DNA from: an uncultured Eggerthellaceae bacterium
Lineage (GTDB): Bacteria; Actinomycetota; Coriobacteriia; Coriobacteriales; Eggerthellaceae
Assembly (NCBI GenBank): GCA_958454405.1
Contig: CAUEBO010000052.1
Span: 1 to 19,861, forward strand
Direction of reading: 5' to 3'
Length of the DNA: 19,861 nucleotides
Under the pieces are notes generated by a model. The model made no database searches, had not been told where the DNA came from, and saw only the letters and a list, made by a program, of their open reading frames with translations. A program made the position numbers and the translations under genes. Positions within the stretch are counted from its first letter, which is position 1; every line of letters starts with the position of its first letter. Positions 1 through 9,100 of the stretch are shown one piece after another.

Positions 1-396
1 GGCACGTTCAACTGCTGCAAGGCCGCGGCGCAGCGCATGATGAAGCAGCGCTACGGGCGCATCGTGAACCTGTCGAGCGTCGTGGGCGTGGCGGGCAACG
101 CGGGCCAGGCGAACTACGCGGCCTCAAAGGCCGGCGTCATCGGCCTCACGAAGTCCATCGCCCGCGAGCTGGCTGCCCGCAACATAACGGCGAACGCGGT
201 AGCGCCGGGCTTCATCGCCACCGACATGACCGAAGCGCTGTCGGAAAAGCAGCGCGAGGCCATCGTGGGGCGCATCGCGTCCAAGCGCCTCGGGGAGCCC
301 GAGGACGTGGCGAAACTCGTGCGCTTCTTGGCCAGCGAGGACGCGGGCTACATCACCGGACAGGTTGTCTGCATCGACGGAGGTATGTCGCTATGA
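1..396 (+). CDS. fabG: 3-oxoacyl-[acyl-carrier-protein] reductase, 5'-truncated by window edge
   Basis: NADPH-dependent reduction of 3-oxoacyl-ACP to 3-hydroxyacyl-ACP in type II fatty acid synthesis (cytosolic SDR family). The reading frame is open from base 1, so the visible 131 residues are the C-terminal half of a roughly 245-residue family. Visible SDR features are the strand ending in NLSS (catalytic Ser), the YAASK active-site motif (Tyr-x3-Lys), the NAVAPGFIATDM segment after it, and the C-terminal ITGQVVCIDGGM that closes nearly all FabG proteins. The N-terminal Rossmann GxxxGxG is outside the window. The stop overlaps the fabF start as ATGA (393-396), so the two are translationally coupled. 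The pairing with fabF, fabZ and accDA supports FabG over other SDR reductases. Confidence 0.95.
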   Translation, partial: GTFNCCKAAAQRMMKQRYGRIVNLSSVVGVAGNAGQANYAASKAGVIGLTKSIARELAARNITANAVAPGFIATDMTEALSEKQREAIVGRIASKRLGEPEDVAKLVRFLASEDAGYITGQVVCIDGGMSL

Positions 397-1676
397 GCGA
401 GAACACGAACGCATCGACGCGCCGTCCCGACGGCACGCATCGCGTGGTCATCACCGGCATGGGCGCGGTGTCGCCCGCCGGCGTGGGCGTGGGGGCGCTG
501 TGGGACGCGGTCATGGGCCGCGCCTGCTGCATCGGGCCGGTCACGCGCTTCGACACGGCCGACTACGACGTGCACATCGCCGCCGAGGTGCGTGACTTCG
601 ACGCCACCGAGCACGGTTTGTCGAAGAAGGAGGCGCGCCGGTTCGAGCGCTTCGTGCAGTACGCCATCGTCGCTTCCGACGAGGCGCTGGCGCAGTCAGG
701 CCTTGACTTGGAAGCCGAGGACACCACGCGCATCGCGTGCGTGTTCGGCACCGGCATCGGCGGCATCGACGAGCTGCAAAGCGGCTTCTTCACCCTGGCC
801 GAGAAAGGCCCCAAGCGCGTGAGTCCGCTCTTCATCCCCACGATGATCGGCAACATCGCGGCCGGCAACCTCTCCATCCGCTACGGGCTGCGCGGCGAGT
901 GCCTGAACGTGGTCACCGCCTGCGCCACCGGCGCGCATTCCATCGGCGCGGCCGTGCGCGACATCCGCCATGGCTACATCGACGCGGCGTTGGCCGGCGG
1001 CTCGGAGGAGAGCGTGTCGCCCATCTGCCTGGCCGGGTTCTCGAACCTCGGCGCGCTGTCGAAGGCCGATGATCCCGCGCAGGCGTCGCTACCGTTCGAC
1101 GTGCGCCGCGCGGGCTTCGTGGCGGGCGAGGGCGCGGGCGCGGTGGTGCTGGAGTCGCTCGAGCACGCGCTCGGGCGCCGCGCGACGATCCTGGCCGAGG
1201 TCACGGGCTTCGGCTCCACGGGCGACGCCTACCACATGACGGCCCCCGAGCCCAGCGGCGAGGGCGTGGCGCGCGCCATGCGCCAGGCGCTCGAGGAGGG
1301 CGGCTTCACGCCGGACGACCTGGGTCACCTGAACGCGCACGGCACGGGCACGCCCGCGAACGACGCCACCGAGTCGAAGGCGCTGCTGGCGCTCATGGGC
1401 GAGGAGGCGGGGTGCGCGGTCCCGGTGACGTCGGTGAAGGGCACGACGGGCCACACGCTGGGCGCCGCGGGCGCCATCGAGGCCATCGTGACGGCCTTGT
1501 CCGTGATGAACGACTGCGTGCCGCCCACGGCCGGATTCGCCGAGGCCGATCCGGAATGCCCGGTCAACGTGGTCGCGGAGGCGAAGACGAACTACCCGCA
1601 GAAGGTGGCGCTGTCGAACAGCCTTGGATTCGGAGGCCATAACGCGAGCCTGGCGCTGTCGCCGTACCGCGGATAG
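393..1676 (+). CDS. fabF: 3-oxoacyl-[acyl-carrier-protein] synthase II (KAS II)
   Basis: Condenses malonyl-ACP with a growing acyl-ACP, the elongation step of type II fatty acid synthesis. The 427-residue length is close to the family norm (about 410-420), with about 15 extra N-terminal residues before the usual RVVITGMGAVSP start. The thiolase-fold Cys-His-His triad is complete: C177 in VVTACATGA, H316 in LNAHGTGTPANDATE, and H354 in KGTTGHTLGAAGA. The C-terminal GFGGHNASL motif is present. These features identify KAS I/II rather than KAS III (FabH). The ATG at 393 overlaps the fabG stop. The extra N-terminus is low-complexity and polar, so a start at a later codon is possible, but the ATGA overlap favours this one. 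Confidence 0.96.
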   Translation: MSENTNASTRRPDGTHRVVITGMGAVSPAGVGVGALWDAVMGRACCIGPVTRFDTADYDVHIAAEVRDFDATEHGLSKKEARRFERFVQYAIVASDEALAQSGLDLEAEDTTRIACVFGTGIGGIDELQSGFFTLAEKGPKRVSPLFIPTMIGNIAAGNLSIRYGLRGECLNVVTACATGAHSIGAAVRDIRHGYIDAALAGGSEESVSPICLAGFSNLGALSKADDPAQASLPFDVRRAGFVAGEGAGAVVLESLEHALGRRATILAEVTGFGSTGDAYHMTAPEPSGEGVARAMRQALEEGGFTPDDLGHLNAHGTGTPANDATESKALLALMGEEAGCAVPVTSVKGTTGHTLGAAGAIEAIVTALSVMNDCVPPTAGFAEADPECPVNVVAEAKTNYPQKVALSNSLGFGGHNASLALSPYRG

Positions 1677-1923
1677 CGCAACCTGGGAGCGTACGAGGCG
1701 GACGGCGGTGCCCAGTCGCTCAAACAGTCCTCGCTGCGCTGCGGAACTCGCTTGGTGGGCACCGCCGACCGTTCCCGCTCTCAAGCGGAGGAGGGCTGTG
1801 CCGGTTGAGCGTAGGGCAAGGGCTCTGCCCTTGCCGTCGATCGGGAGCGGCACGCTGGTTGAGGCGAGCTTTGGAGCTTGCTTGGTGCGGGTAGCGTCTT
1901 TTGAAGAAAAGAGAGGGTTCAAC
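1677..1923. other. 247-bp non-coding gap inside the fab operon with inverted repeats
   Basis: No gene is supported here: an open frame continues upstream of fabZ, but it overlaps the end of fabF in another frame and looks non-native. The stretch holds a long-range inverted repeat, GGTGCCCA at 1707-1714 and TGGGCACC at 1756-1763. Between those arms lies a further imperfect palindrome around CAGTCCTCGC / GCGGAACT. A tight perfect hairpin lies at 1815-1835. The other operon junctions are an overlap or about 100 bp, so this spacing stands out. It could be a dispersed intergenic repeat, a processing site or an attenuator; the sequence alone does not decide. Confidence 0.5.
1815..1835. repeat. Perfect 9-bp hairpin upstream of fabZ
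   Basis: GGCAAGGGC (1815-1823), loop TCT, GCCCTTGCC (1827-1835). There is no T-run on either side, so it is a weak candidate for intrinsic termination and more likely an mRNA stability or processing structure, or part of a dispersed repeat. Confidence 0.5.
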
Positions 1924-2373
1924 ATGGACATCGAATACCCCTGTGGCAAGGACGTCGTTCAGGCGGTGCTGCCGCACCGCGATCCGTTCTGCTGGGTGAG
2001 CCGCGTGGTCGCGTGCGAGCCAGGGCAGACGGTGGAGGCGGAGCTGGACGTCGATCCCGGCCTTCCGCTGTTCGCCGGACATTTCCCGGGCCATCCGGTG
2101 CTGCCGGGCGTTATCATCATGGAGGCGCTTGCCCAGGCGGCGTCGTTCTGCGTGCTCGTCGATCGCGGAGCGGAGGGCTCGATAGGCTTTCTGACCGGCA
2201 TCGACAAGGCGAAGTTCCGCCGTCAGGTGGAGCCGGGCGATACGCTCATCCTGAAAGCCCGCATCGTGAAGTCGTCGTCGCGCCTGTGCGTGGCGGATGT
2301 GGAGGCCAGCGTGGACGGACAGGTGTGCGCGACGGCCGTGCAGAAGTACGTGCTGGCGAAGGCCGAGTCCTAA
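1924..2373 (+). CDS. fabZ: 3-hydroxyacyl-[acyl-carrier-protein] dehydratase
   Basis: Dehydrates 3-hydroxyacyl-ACP to trans-2-enoyl-ACP, the third step of the fatty acid elongation cycle. The product is 149 residues, normal for FabZ, with a single hot-dog fold. The catalytic pair is visible: H53 in AGHFPGHPVLPG and E67 in IIMEALAQA, with LPHRDPF near residues 16-22 as in the family. The frame is open 300 bases further upstream, but the ATG at 1924 is chosen because MDIEYP leads straight into the FabZ core, GAGAGGG lies 6-12 bases upstream of it, and the upstream residues are arginine-rich and unlike FabZ. FabA is less likely because the motif and length fit FabZ. Confidence 0.95.
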   Translation: MDIEYPCGKDVVQAVLPHRDPFCWVSRVVACEPGQTVEAELDVDPGLPLFAGHFPGHPVLPGVIIMEALAQAASFCVLVDRGAEGSIGFLTGIDKAKFRRQVEPGDTLILKARIVKSSSRLCVADVEASVDGQVCATAVQKYVLAKAES

Positions 2374-2418
2374 GAGGCCCGTCGCCCGCGCGACGCGCGC
2401 CGTCGATCGGAGCGAGAC

Positions 2419-2433
2419 CAGCCGGGACGGCTG
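2419..2433. repeat. Small hairpin in the fabZ-accDA gap
   Basis: CAGCCG, loop GGA, CGGCTG: a 6-bp perfect stem in the 101-bp space between fabZ and accDA. No T-run follows. It may be an mRNA processing or attenuation structure, or chance in GC-rich DNA. Confidence 0.25.
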
Positions 2434-2474
2434 CGGCGGCATGACGGTGGGGAAGTCGAGATAAGGACCAACCG

Positions 2475-4988
2475 ATGAAGCAACGCAAACAGAACTACAT
2501 CACCCTTTCTGCGGATGGGAAAGTGCTCGCGCCGCAGGCGGCGGATTCCGAGCCTGCGCTTGATTCCGTCCCCGAGGCCGCCGACGTCGCGTACCGGATT
2601 GCGCGCGCGGCCGAAGAGGCCGCAGCCGCGCTCCCTCTTGCGCCGAACGCGATGGATGCTGCGGACATGTCCGAATACACCGATGTCGCCGTCGGGCGCA
2701 GCGCCTCCTCAGGCGACGTGGCCAAGCCCGTCGTCCTGGTGATGGCGCGCGCCAAGACGTCCAAGAAGATGCTGCAGGCCGCCTCCGAGGCTGGGTTCTC
2801 CACCTGCGCGGTCTACACGCAGGACCGCCATCTCGAACCGCACCTCAAGCTGGCGCAGCAGGCGGTGTGCCTGGGAGAGCGCTATTCTCCGGCCTTGTTC
2901 TGCAACAGCTGCGCGGTGCTCGAGGCGGCCGAGGCGTGCGGCGCGTCGGTCGTGCTTTTGTGCGACGAGGCCCTGCCCTTGGCCGAGGTGGACAGCTTCC
3001 TCGCCCGCGCGGCCGCGCGCGGCATCCGGGTGTTCCGGGCTCTGGACCAGGACGCGCCCTCGCTCGGTTGGGTGCTGTGCACCACCGAGAAGGCTCCGGT
3101 GGACGGCGGCGCCTGGCGCGCGTGCCCCCATTGCGGACTGAAGTTCGACGAGGCCAGCCTGGCATCCGGGCATTACGTGTGCCCCACGTGCGGCGGCTAC
3201 CTGCGCATGTCGTCCACCGAGCGCGTCAACGACCTGCTCGATGCCGACAGCTTCGTGGAATGGGACCGCGTCGTCGCCGAAACCGATCCGCTCGGCTTTC
3301 CCGGCTACCCCGAGAAGCTCGAGGCTGCGCGCGCGAAGTCGGGGCTCGAAGAGGCGGTCCGCACGGGAGAGGGGCGCATCGCGGGCCTGCGCTTCGCCAT
3401 CGGCATCATGGACTCGCAGTTCTTCATGGGGTCGATGGGCTCGGTGGTGGGCGAGAAAGTGTCCCGGCTGGTGGACCGCGCCATCGCCGAGCGCCTTCCG
3501 GTCGTGATCTTCACGGCGTCGGGAGGGGCCCGCATGCAGGAGGGGCTGGTGTCCCTCATGCAGATGGCGAAGGTGTCATGCGCCATCGCCCGGCACGCCG
3601 AGGCGGGGCTGCCCTACATCTCGGTGCTGACGGATCCCACGACCGGCGGCGTCACCGCGTCGTTCGCCATGCAGGGCGACGTCATCCTGTCCGAGCCGCG
3701 CGCGCTCATCGGCTTCGCCGGGCAGCGCGTCATTCGAGACACCATCAGGCAGGAGCTGCCCGAAGGGTTTCAAACCGCCGAGTTCGCGCTCGAGCACGGG
3801 CTCATCGACGCCATCGTGGAGCGCGGCAGGCTGCGCGAGACCATCGCCCATATCCTGGCCATCCATCTGGCCACCGCGCCCGACCGTTTCGCGTCGGGCG
3901 ATCGGGAGATACTGGTGGACTACGCCTCGGTGTGCGAGAACCTTGCGCATGGCACGGACACGTACAACACGGTCACCTACGGCGACTTGGACGTTCCGAC
4001 CTTGTCCGGCGAAGCGCCCGGCTGGGGCGCGCAGCGTTTGAGGGAGCGTCTGTCGGGGATTGCCGGGCGGTTCGACCGCTCGGGATCGGTGTCCGGCAAG
4101 CGGCTTGAGAAAGCGCTCGCCCGCGGAGGCTTCGACGCGGAGGACGGCGTCTCGCTCGACGAGGCGAACGGGCCCGTGCCGGCCGCATCCGATTCCGCAG
4201 GATCGGCGAACCGCGCATGGGAGAGCGTGCAGCTTGCGCGCAACACGCATCGGCCCACCGCGCTTTCCTACATCGACGAGTTCGTGGACGGGTTCATCGA
4301 GCTGCACGGCGATCGCATGTTCGGCGACGACGGCGCCATCGTGGGCGGCATCGGCTGGATAGGCGGGCGCGCGGTCACGGTGATCGCCCAGGAGAAGGGC
4401 GCGGATCTCAAGGAGCGCATCCGCCGCAACTTCGGCTGCCCGCAGCCGGAAGGCTATCGCAAGTCGCTGCGCCTCATGCGCCAGGCGGAACGGTTCGGGC
4501 GGCCCGTCGTGTGCCTGGTGGACACCCAGGGCGCGTTCTGCGGCATGGAGGCCGAGGAGCGCGGCCAGGGCAACGCCATCGCCGACAACCTTCTTGAGCT
4601 GGCGGGGCTGCGCGTTCCCGTGGTGAGCGTGCTCTTGGGCGAAGGCGGCTCGGGTGGCGCGTTGGCGCTTGCGCTGGCCGACCGCGTGGCCATGCAGCAG
4701 CACGCCGTGTACTCGGTGCTGTCGCCGGAGGGCTTCGCGTCGATCCTCTGGAAGGACCGCACGCGCGCGCCGGAAGCCGCGGCCGTCATGAAGATGAGCG
4801 CCGCCGAGGCGCAGGAGATGGGCATCGTGGACGCCGTCCTGTCCGAGGGGCCGGCTCCGGCGCATGAGAATCCGAAGGCCGCCGCTGAGAACGTGCGCGC
4901 CTATGTGGGCGCTGCGCTCGACGATTTGTGCGACGTGCCGGCGGAGGAGCTTTTGGCGGCGCGCCACGAGCGCTTCAGGAAGTTCTAG
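2475..4988 (+). CDS. accDA: Acetyl-CoA carboxylase carboxyltransferase, fused beta (AccD) and alpha (AccA), with an extra biotin-carboxylase-like N-terminal region
   Basis: Transfers CO2 from carboxybiotin-BCCP to acetyl-CoA, giving malonyl-CoA. There are 837 residues in three parts. Residues about 85-190 resemble the N-terminal (pre-ATP-grasp) domain of biotin carboxylase (see findings). Residues about 215-510 are AccD, with a zinc ribbon of C217, C220, C236 and C239 and the crotonase-fold SGGARMQEG segment. Residues about 570-837 are AccA, with SYIDEFVDGF, FGCPQPEGYRKSLRL and GEGGSGGALAL. The enzyme is normally an alpha2beta2 of two genes; the fusion fixes 1:1 stoichiometry. Residues 1-84 are low-complexity, Ala-rich and possibly disordered. 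The start has AAGGA about 8 bases upstream. Biotin carboxylase and BCCP are not in the window and may lie upstream in the operon. Confidence 0.93.
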   Translation: MKQRKQNYITLSADGKVLAPQAADSEPALDSVPEAADVAYRIARAAEEAAAALPLAPNAMDAADMSEYTDVAVGRSASSGDVAKPVVLVMARAKTSKKMLQAASEAGFSTCAVYTQDRHLEPHLKLAQQAVCLGERYSPALFCNSCAVLEAAEACGASVVLLCDEALPLAEVDSFLARAAARGIRVFRALDQDAPSLGWVLCTTEKAPVDGGAWRACPHCGLKFDEASLASGHYVCPTCGGYLRMSSTERVNDLLDADSFVEWDRVVAETDPLGFPGYPEKLEAARAKSGLEEAVRTGEGRIAGLRFAIGIMDSQFFMGSMGSVVGEKVSRLVDRAIAERLPVVIFTASGGARMQEGLVSLMQMAKVSCAIARHAEAGLPYISVLTDPTTGGVTASFAMQGDVILSEPRALIGFAGQRVIRDTIRQELPEGFQTAEFALEHGLIDAIVERGRLRETIAHILAIHLATAPDRFASGDREILVDYASVCENLAHGTDTYNTVTYGDLDVPTLSGEAPGWGAQRLRERLSGIAGRFDRSGSVSGKRLEKALARGGFDAEDGVSLDEANGPVPAASDSAGSANRAWESVQLARNTHRPTALSYIDEFVDGFIELHGDRMFGDDGAIVGGIGWIGGRAVTVIAQEKGADLKERIRRNFGCPQPEGYRKSLRLMRQAERFGRPVVCLVDTQGAFCGMEAEERGQGNAIADNLLELAGLRVPVVSVLLGEGGSGGALALALADRVAMQQHAVYSVLSPEGFASILWKDRTRAPEAAAVMKMSAAEAQEMGIVDAVLSEGPAPAHENPKAAAENVRAYVGAALDDLCDVPAEELLAARHERFRKF

Positions 4989-5038
4989 CTGTACGACGTG
5001 CGTCGCGTCGCGCACGGCGAAGCCCGTCCGTTCGGTGG

Positions 5039-5044
5039 TACAAT
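5039..5044 (+). promoter_or_regulatory. Possible -10 box upstream of the DUF523-GNAT gene
   Basis: TACAAT matches five of six consensus -10 bases in the 100-bp gap after accDA. No good -35 hexamer is seen 16-18 bp upstream, so this is weak. Confidence 0.25.
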
Positions 5045-5088
5045 GCGCGCAAAGCGAACGTGGATGACGCCGTGGACGGAGCGTGACG

Positions 5089-6153
5089 ATGAAGATAGCC
5101 GTGAGCGCGTGCCTGCTGGGCACGCCGTGCCGATACGATGGAACGTCGAGGCCGTGCGAGGCCGTGCTCGCCCTGCGCGATCGGCATGAGGTCGTGCCGG
5201 TGTGCCCCGAGGTGCTTGGGGACCTGCGCGTGCCCCATCCTCCGTGCGAGATCGCGACGGCGGAGCGGGCCGTGCGCGTGGTCGACGCTGAAGGGGCGGA
5301 CGCGACCGACGCCTTCCTCCTCGGCGCGCGCCGAACGCTCGAGCGCGTGCAGGATGCCGGCTGCACGCTGGCCGTCCTCAAGGCGAAAAGCCCCTCATGC
5401 GGCAACGGGCTCGTTTACGACGGCACGTTCTCGGGCTCGCTCGTGCCCGGCTACGGCGTGGCCGCGCGCGCATTGCGCGAAGCCGGCGTGCGCACGCTCG
5501 ACGAAGCGCAGCTGCAGGCGTGCCTCGATGCGAGCGAGGCACGGCGCGCCGGCCGCCTGCCGGCGATCCTCGCTGAGGGATCCGCGGAATGCCCGGTGCT
5601 CGAAACCGGGCGCCTGGTGCTGCGCGCATTGGGGTCCGACGACGTAGAGGATGTCTTCGCGTACTGCAGCGATCCCGATATCGGGCCGGACGCCGGCTGG
5701 CCGCCGCACCGCACCATCGAGGATTCCCGCATGTTCGTGGAGGAGATAGCCAGCGCGCCGCACGTGTTCGGCGTCTTCGAGAAGCTGGACGACGGTGCTT
5801 GCGGGCCCTGCATCGGCTCGATCGGCCTCATTCCCGATCCGCAGCGCCGCAACGTCGACTGCCTCATGCTGGGCTATGCGCTGGCCAAGCGGGCCTGGGG
5901 GCGGGGCTATATGACCGAGGCTTCGCATGAGGTGCTGCGCTACGGCTTCGAGGAGCTGGGACTGGGCATGGTCTCATGCACCCACTATGCCTTCAACGCG
6001 CGCTCCCGCCGCGTGATCGAGAAATCCGGATTCGTGCACGAGGGGACCATCCACGGCGCCGAAGCGACCCCCGACGGCCTCATGCAGGATTTCGAATCGT
6101 ACTATCTGGCGCGCGCCCGCTGGATGGAGCTGGAGGCCGCGAGCAGAAGCTAG
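5089..6153 (+). CDS. DUF523 domain fused to a RimJ/RimL-type GNAT acetyltransferase
   Basis: 354 residues, two domains. Residues 1-150 are DUF523, whose biochemical role is unknown to me. They show MKIAVSACLLG at the start, C8 and C14 (CLLGTPC), C39 in VCPEVLGDLRVP, and C104 in KAKSPSCG; these conserved cysteines suggest metal or sulfur chemistry, which is inference. Residues about 169-350 are a GNAT N-acetyltransferase (TGRLVLRALGSDD; LGYALAKRAWGRGYMTEA, the acetyl-CoA loop; NARSRRVIEKSGF), probably acting on a protein N-terminus, amino acid or small molecule. The ATG at 5089 is chosen because DUF523 proteins begin MKI and GGAG lies 8 bases upstream; an in-frame GTG at 5083 is the alternative. 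The 3' end overlaps the convergent helicase gene by 3 bases. Confidence 0.85.
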   Translation: MKIAVSACLLGTPCRYDGTSRPCEAVLALRDRHEVVPVCPEVLGDLRVPHPPCEIATAERAVRVVDAEGADATDAFLLGARRTLERVQDAGCTLAVLKAKSPSCGNGLVYDGTFSGSLVPGYGVAARALREAGVRTLDEAQLQACLDASEARRAGRLPAILAEGSAECPVLETGRLVLRALGSDDVEDVFAYCSDPDIGPDAGWPPHRTIEDSRMFVEEIASAPHVFGVFEKLDDGACGPCIGSIGLIPDPQRRNVDCLMLGYALAKRAWGRGYMTEASHEVLRYGFEELGLGMVSCTHYAFNARSRRVIEKSGFVHEGTIHGAEATPDGLMQDFESYYLARARWMELEAASRS

Positions 6154-9100
6154 CCTTGCAGCAGGTCGATGAGGTCGTCTCTGCTCAGGGACGCGAGCGA
6201 GATGCCGCTTGCGCCCACTATTCGGTCGGCCAGCTCGCTTTTCGCCTCTTGCAGGCGCACGATGCGCTCCTCGATGGTGTCCTTCGCGATGACTTTCTGC
6301 ACGCTGACCACCTTCGTCTGGCCAATGCGGTGCGCGCGGTCGGTCGCCTGGTCCTGCGCTGCGGCGTTCCACCAGGGATCGGCATGGATCACCACCGATG
6401 CGCCTGTCAGGTTGAGGCCGGTCCCGCCCGCTTTGAGCGATACGAGGAACGCGGGCGTGTCGTCTTCGTTGAACGCGTTCACCAGTTCGAGGCGACGTTT
6501 CTTCGGCGTGGCGCCCGTGATGGTGCAATAGGGAACGCCCGCCGCGTCCAGCCGTTCGGCGATCAACGAGAGGAAGCTGGTGAACTGGGAGAACACGAGT
6601 GCTTTCTCGCCGCCGGCGCGCGCAGACTCGACGAGCTCCATGATGGCGTCCAGCTTCGCGCCATGGCTGCGGTAGTCGTCGTAGAGCAAGCGGGGATCGC
6701 AGCACAGCTGGCGGAGCTTCGTGAGCTCGGCCAGCACTTCCACCTTGCGCTCGTCGAAGCCCCGGTCCTTCTTGTTCTTCCGCTGCTCGGTCAGCTGCTC
6801 GCGCAGGCGCTGCTCGTGCGCGGCGTACAGGCGCCGCTGCTCGCCCTCCATCGGGGCGTAGACGACGGACTCCAGCTTGTCGGGCAGCTCGTCCAGCACG
6901 TCGGTTTTCAGGCGGCGCAGCATGAACGGGCCGACGGCGGCCTGCAGCCTGCGCGCGACGGCCTCGTCCCCGCCGACGACGGGCCCCTCGAATCGCTCGC
7001 GGAAGCGGGCGTAGGGCCCCAGCAGGCCGGGCATGAGGAAGTCGAAGATGCTCCAGAGTTCGCTCAGGCGGTTCTCCATGGGCGTTCCGGTGAGCGCGAA
7101 GCGATGCCGCGCCTGGACGCGCTTGACGGCGCGCGTGGTGAGCGCGGCCGGGTTCTTGACGTATTGCGCCTCGTCGAGGGCGCAGAGGTAGAACGGGCGC
7201 CCTGCGTAATCGGCCGCGTCAATGCGCAGCAGGTCGTACGAGGTGACCAGCACGTCGCAGCCGCCGTCTGAGCCGCCGGGCCCGTCGAGCGCCGCAGCCC
7301 GGATGCGCGCCCGCTCGCGCTTCGCGCCCACGACGGCGCGCGCCGTGAGCTCGGGGGCGAAGCGCTCGAGCTCCGCCAGCCAGTTGTACACGAGCGATGC
7401 CGGGCACACGATGAGGCTCGGCCCCGTTGCGCGCGCCTCATCGCGCCGCGCGAGGAGCAACGCTATGAGCTGGATCGATTTGCCCAAGCCCATCTCGTCC
7501 GCCAGGATGCCGCCGAATCCTGCGTCGCAGCGCGCCGACAGCCAGCGGAAGCCCTCCGCTTGGTAGGGGCGCAGCTTCTTGGCGAGCTCGCCGGGCACGG
7601 GGTAGGAGCGCTCGTCGATGCTGCGGAAGCCGTCGACATAGCGGGCGAACGACCGGTCACGGTCGAGGTCGGCCTCCTCATCCAAGTAGAAGGCGCGGTA
7701 GGCGGGCAGTTCGACGTGCCCTGCGGCCAGCTGCTTCGCCGTGATCCCCAGATCGGCTGCCAGCCGGTCGAGCTGCGAGAGGTCGAAATCCTGCAAATCC
7801 AAGAACGCGCCGTTTCTCATGCGGTGGTAGCGCTTGCGCTTCCGATAGCTGGAAAGCAGGGCAGACAGCTCGCGCGCGGGCAGATCGTCGGCAGACACCG
7901 AGAGGTCGATGAGGTTGCCCGCAAGCGACACTCCCAGCGTGACGCGCGGCTTGCCGTCGCGGATGAGGCGATCGAAGGCGGCCGTGGTGAACACGGCGCC
8001 GAGCGCGCGGAATTTGGCGAGGCCGCCGAACACGAGGGCTGCGACGGCGTCGTCGTCGTTTATGTCGATGATGACGTCGACGGGATCGAAGTAGCGCCCT
8101 ATCAGGCCGACGGCCTTCTCCTCGGCGCGCTTGTCACGCAGCGGGGCAGGTCCCTTGTCGGCTTCCGGCGTTTCTTCCGTTGCGCGTCCGACCAGATGGC
8201 GGCGCTTCTCGCCATAGACGGCCCATGCGTCGCACGTCACGCCCGCGTCGTCTTTGTCGAAGAAGAACTCCAGCCGGCAGGGAACGGGCCGGTACGCCTC
8301 CAAACCCTGCGGCGCGCGGACGTGCAGATGCCGCTCGATGGCGGGCAGCGCGGCTGCGCAGAACAGCGGCATGTCCGCTTCTGCGATGTAGAGCTTGCTC
8401 TCGTCGCTGTCGTACACGTTTCGGAGGAAGTCGGCGCATTGGGCGAACTCCGGGGAACAGCGGTAGAGCACGTCGTCTTGCCACACGTACATGCGGCTTC
8501 CCTGGGCGGCCAGCACGACGTCGTCGCCGCGCATGATGAGATAGCCGCCGTCCTCCGCTGCGCGCAGGTCGACGGTTATGCGGGGATCGCCTTCCACGAT
8601 GCGCGCGTGCGTGACCGAGCGCGTGCCGTAGTCGGTTCCCTGCACGGTGACCGTCTGGCCGACGAGCAGGTCCAAGAGCTCGATGACTTCCGCGTCGGAC
8701 AGCCCGAGGTCGCGCCCCACCTCGTCGCGTCCGCGATTGCGCCAGAACGCCGTGCCGTTCGCCCGCTCGCGCAGCGACACCGCGCGGTCCAGGAACTGGG
8801 CGATGGCGCGGCCGCGGTCGGTGAGCTGCGCGGGGGCGTGCGTGAACGCGAGCCTCTTCCCGTAGGAGAAGCGCTCGCCCGCGCGCATGCGCTCCACGAA
8901 CTCCGAGATGCCCTTCATGACGTAGGAGCCCTGCGGCCCGACAATCCTGAAATGGGCCGACCAGGTACGGTAGCCGTAGGCGATGGTGGGCTCGATGTCG
9001 ATGGAGTCCCGCAGATCGTCCTCGTCCGCCAGCTCCTCGGCGCGCTTCATGAACTCGGTGATGCACGTCGACGTTGCCGCCTCGCGCTTCGCTCGGAATC

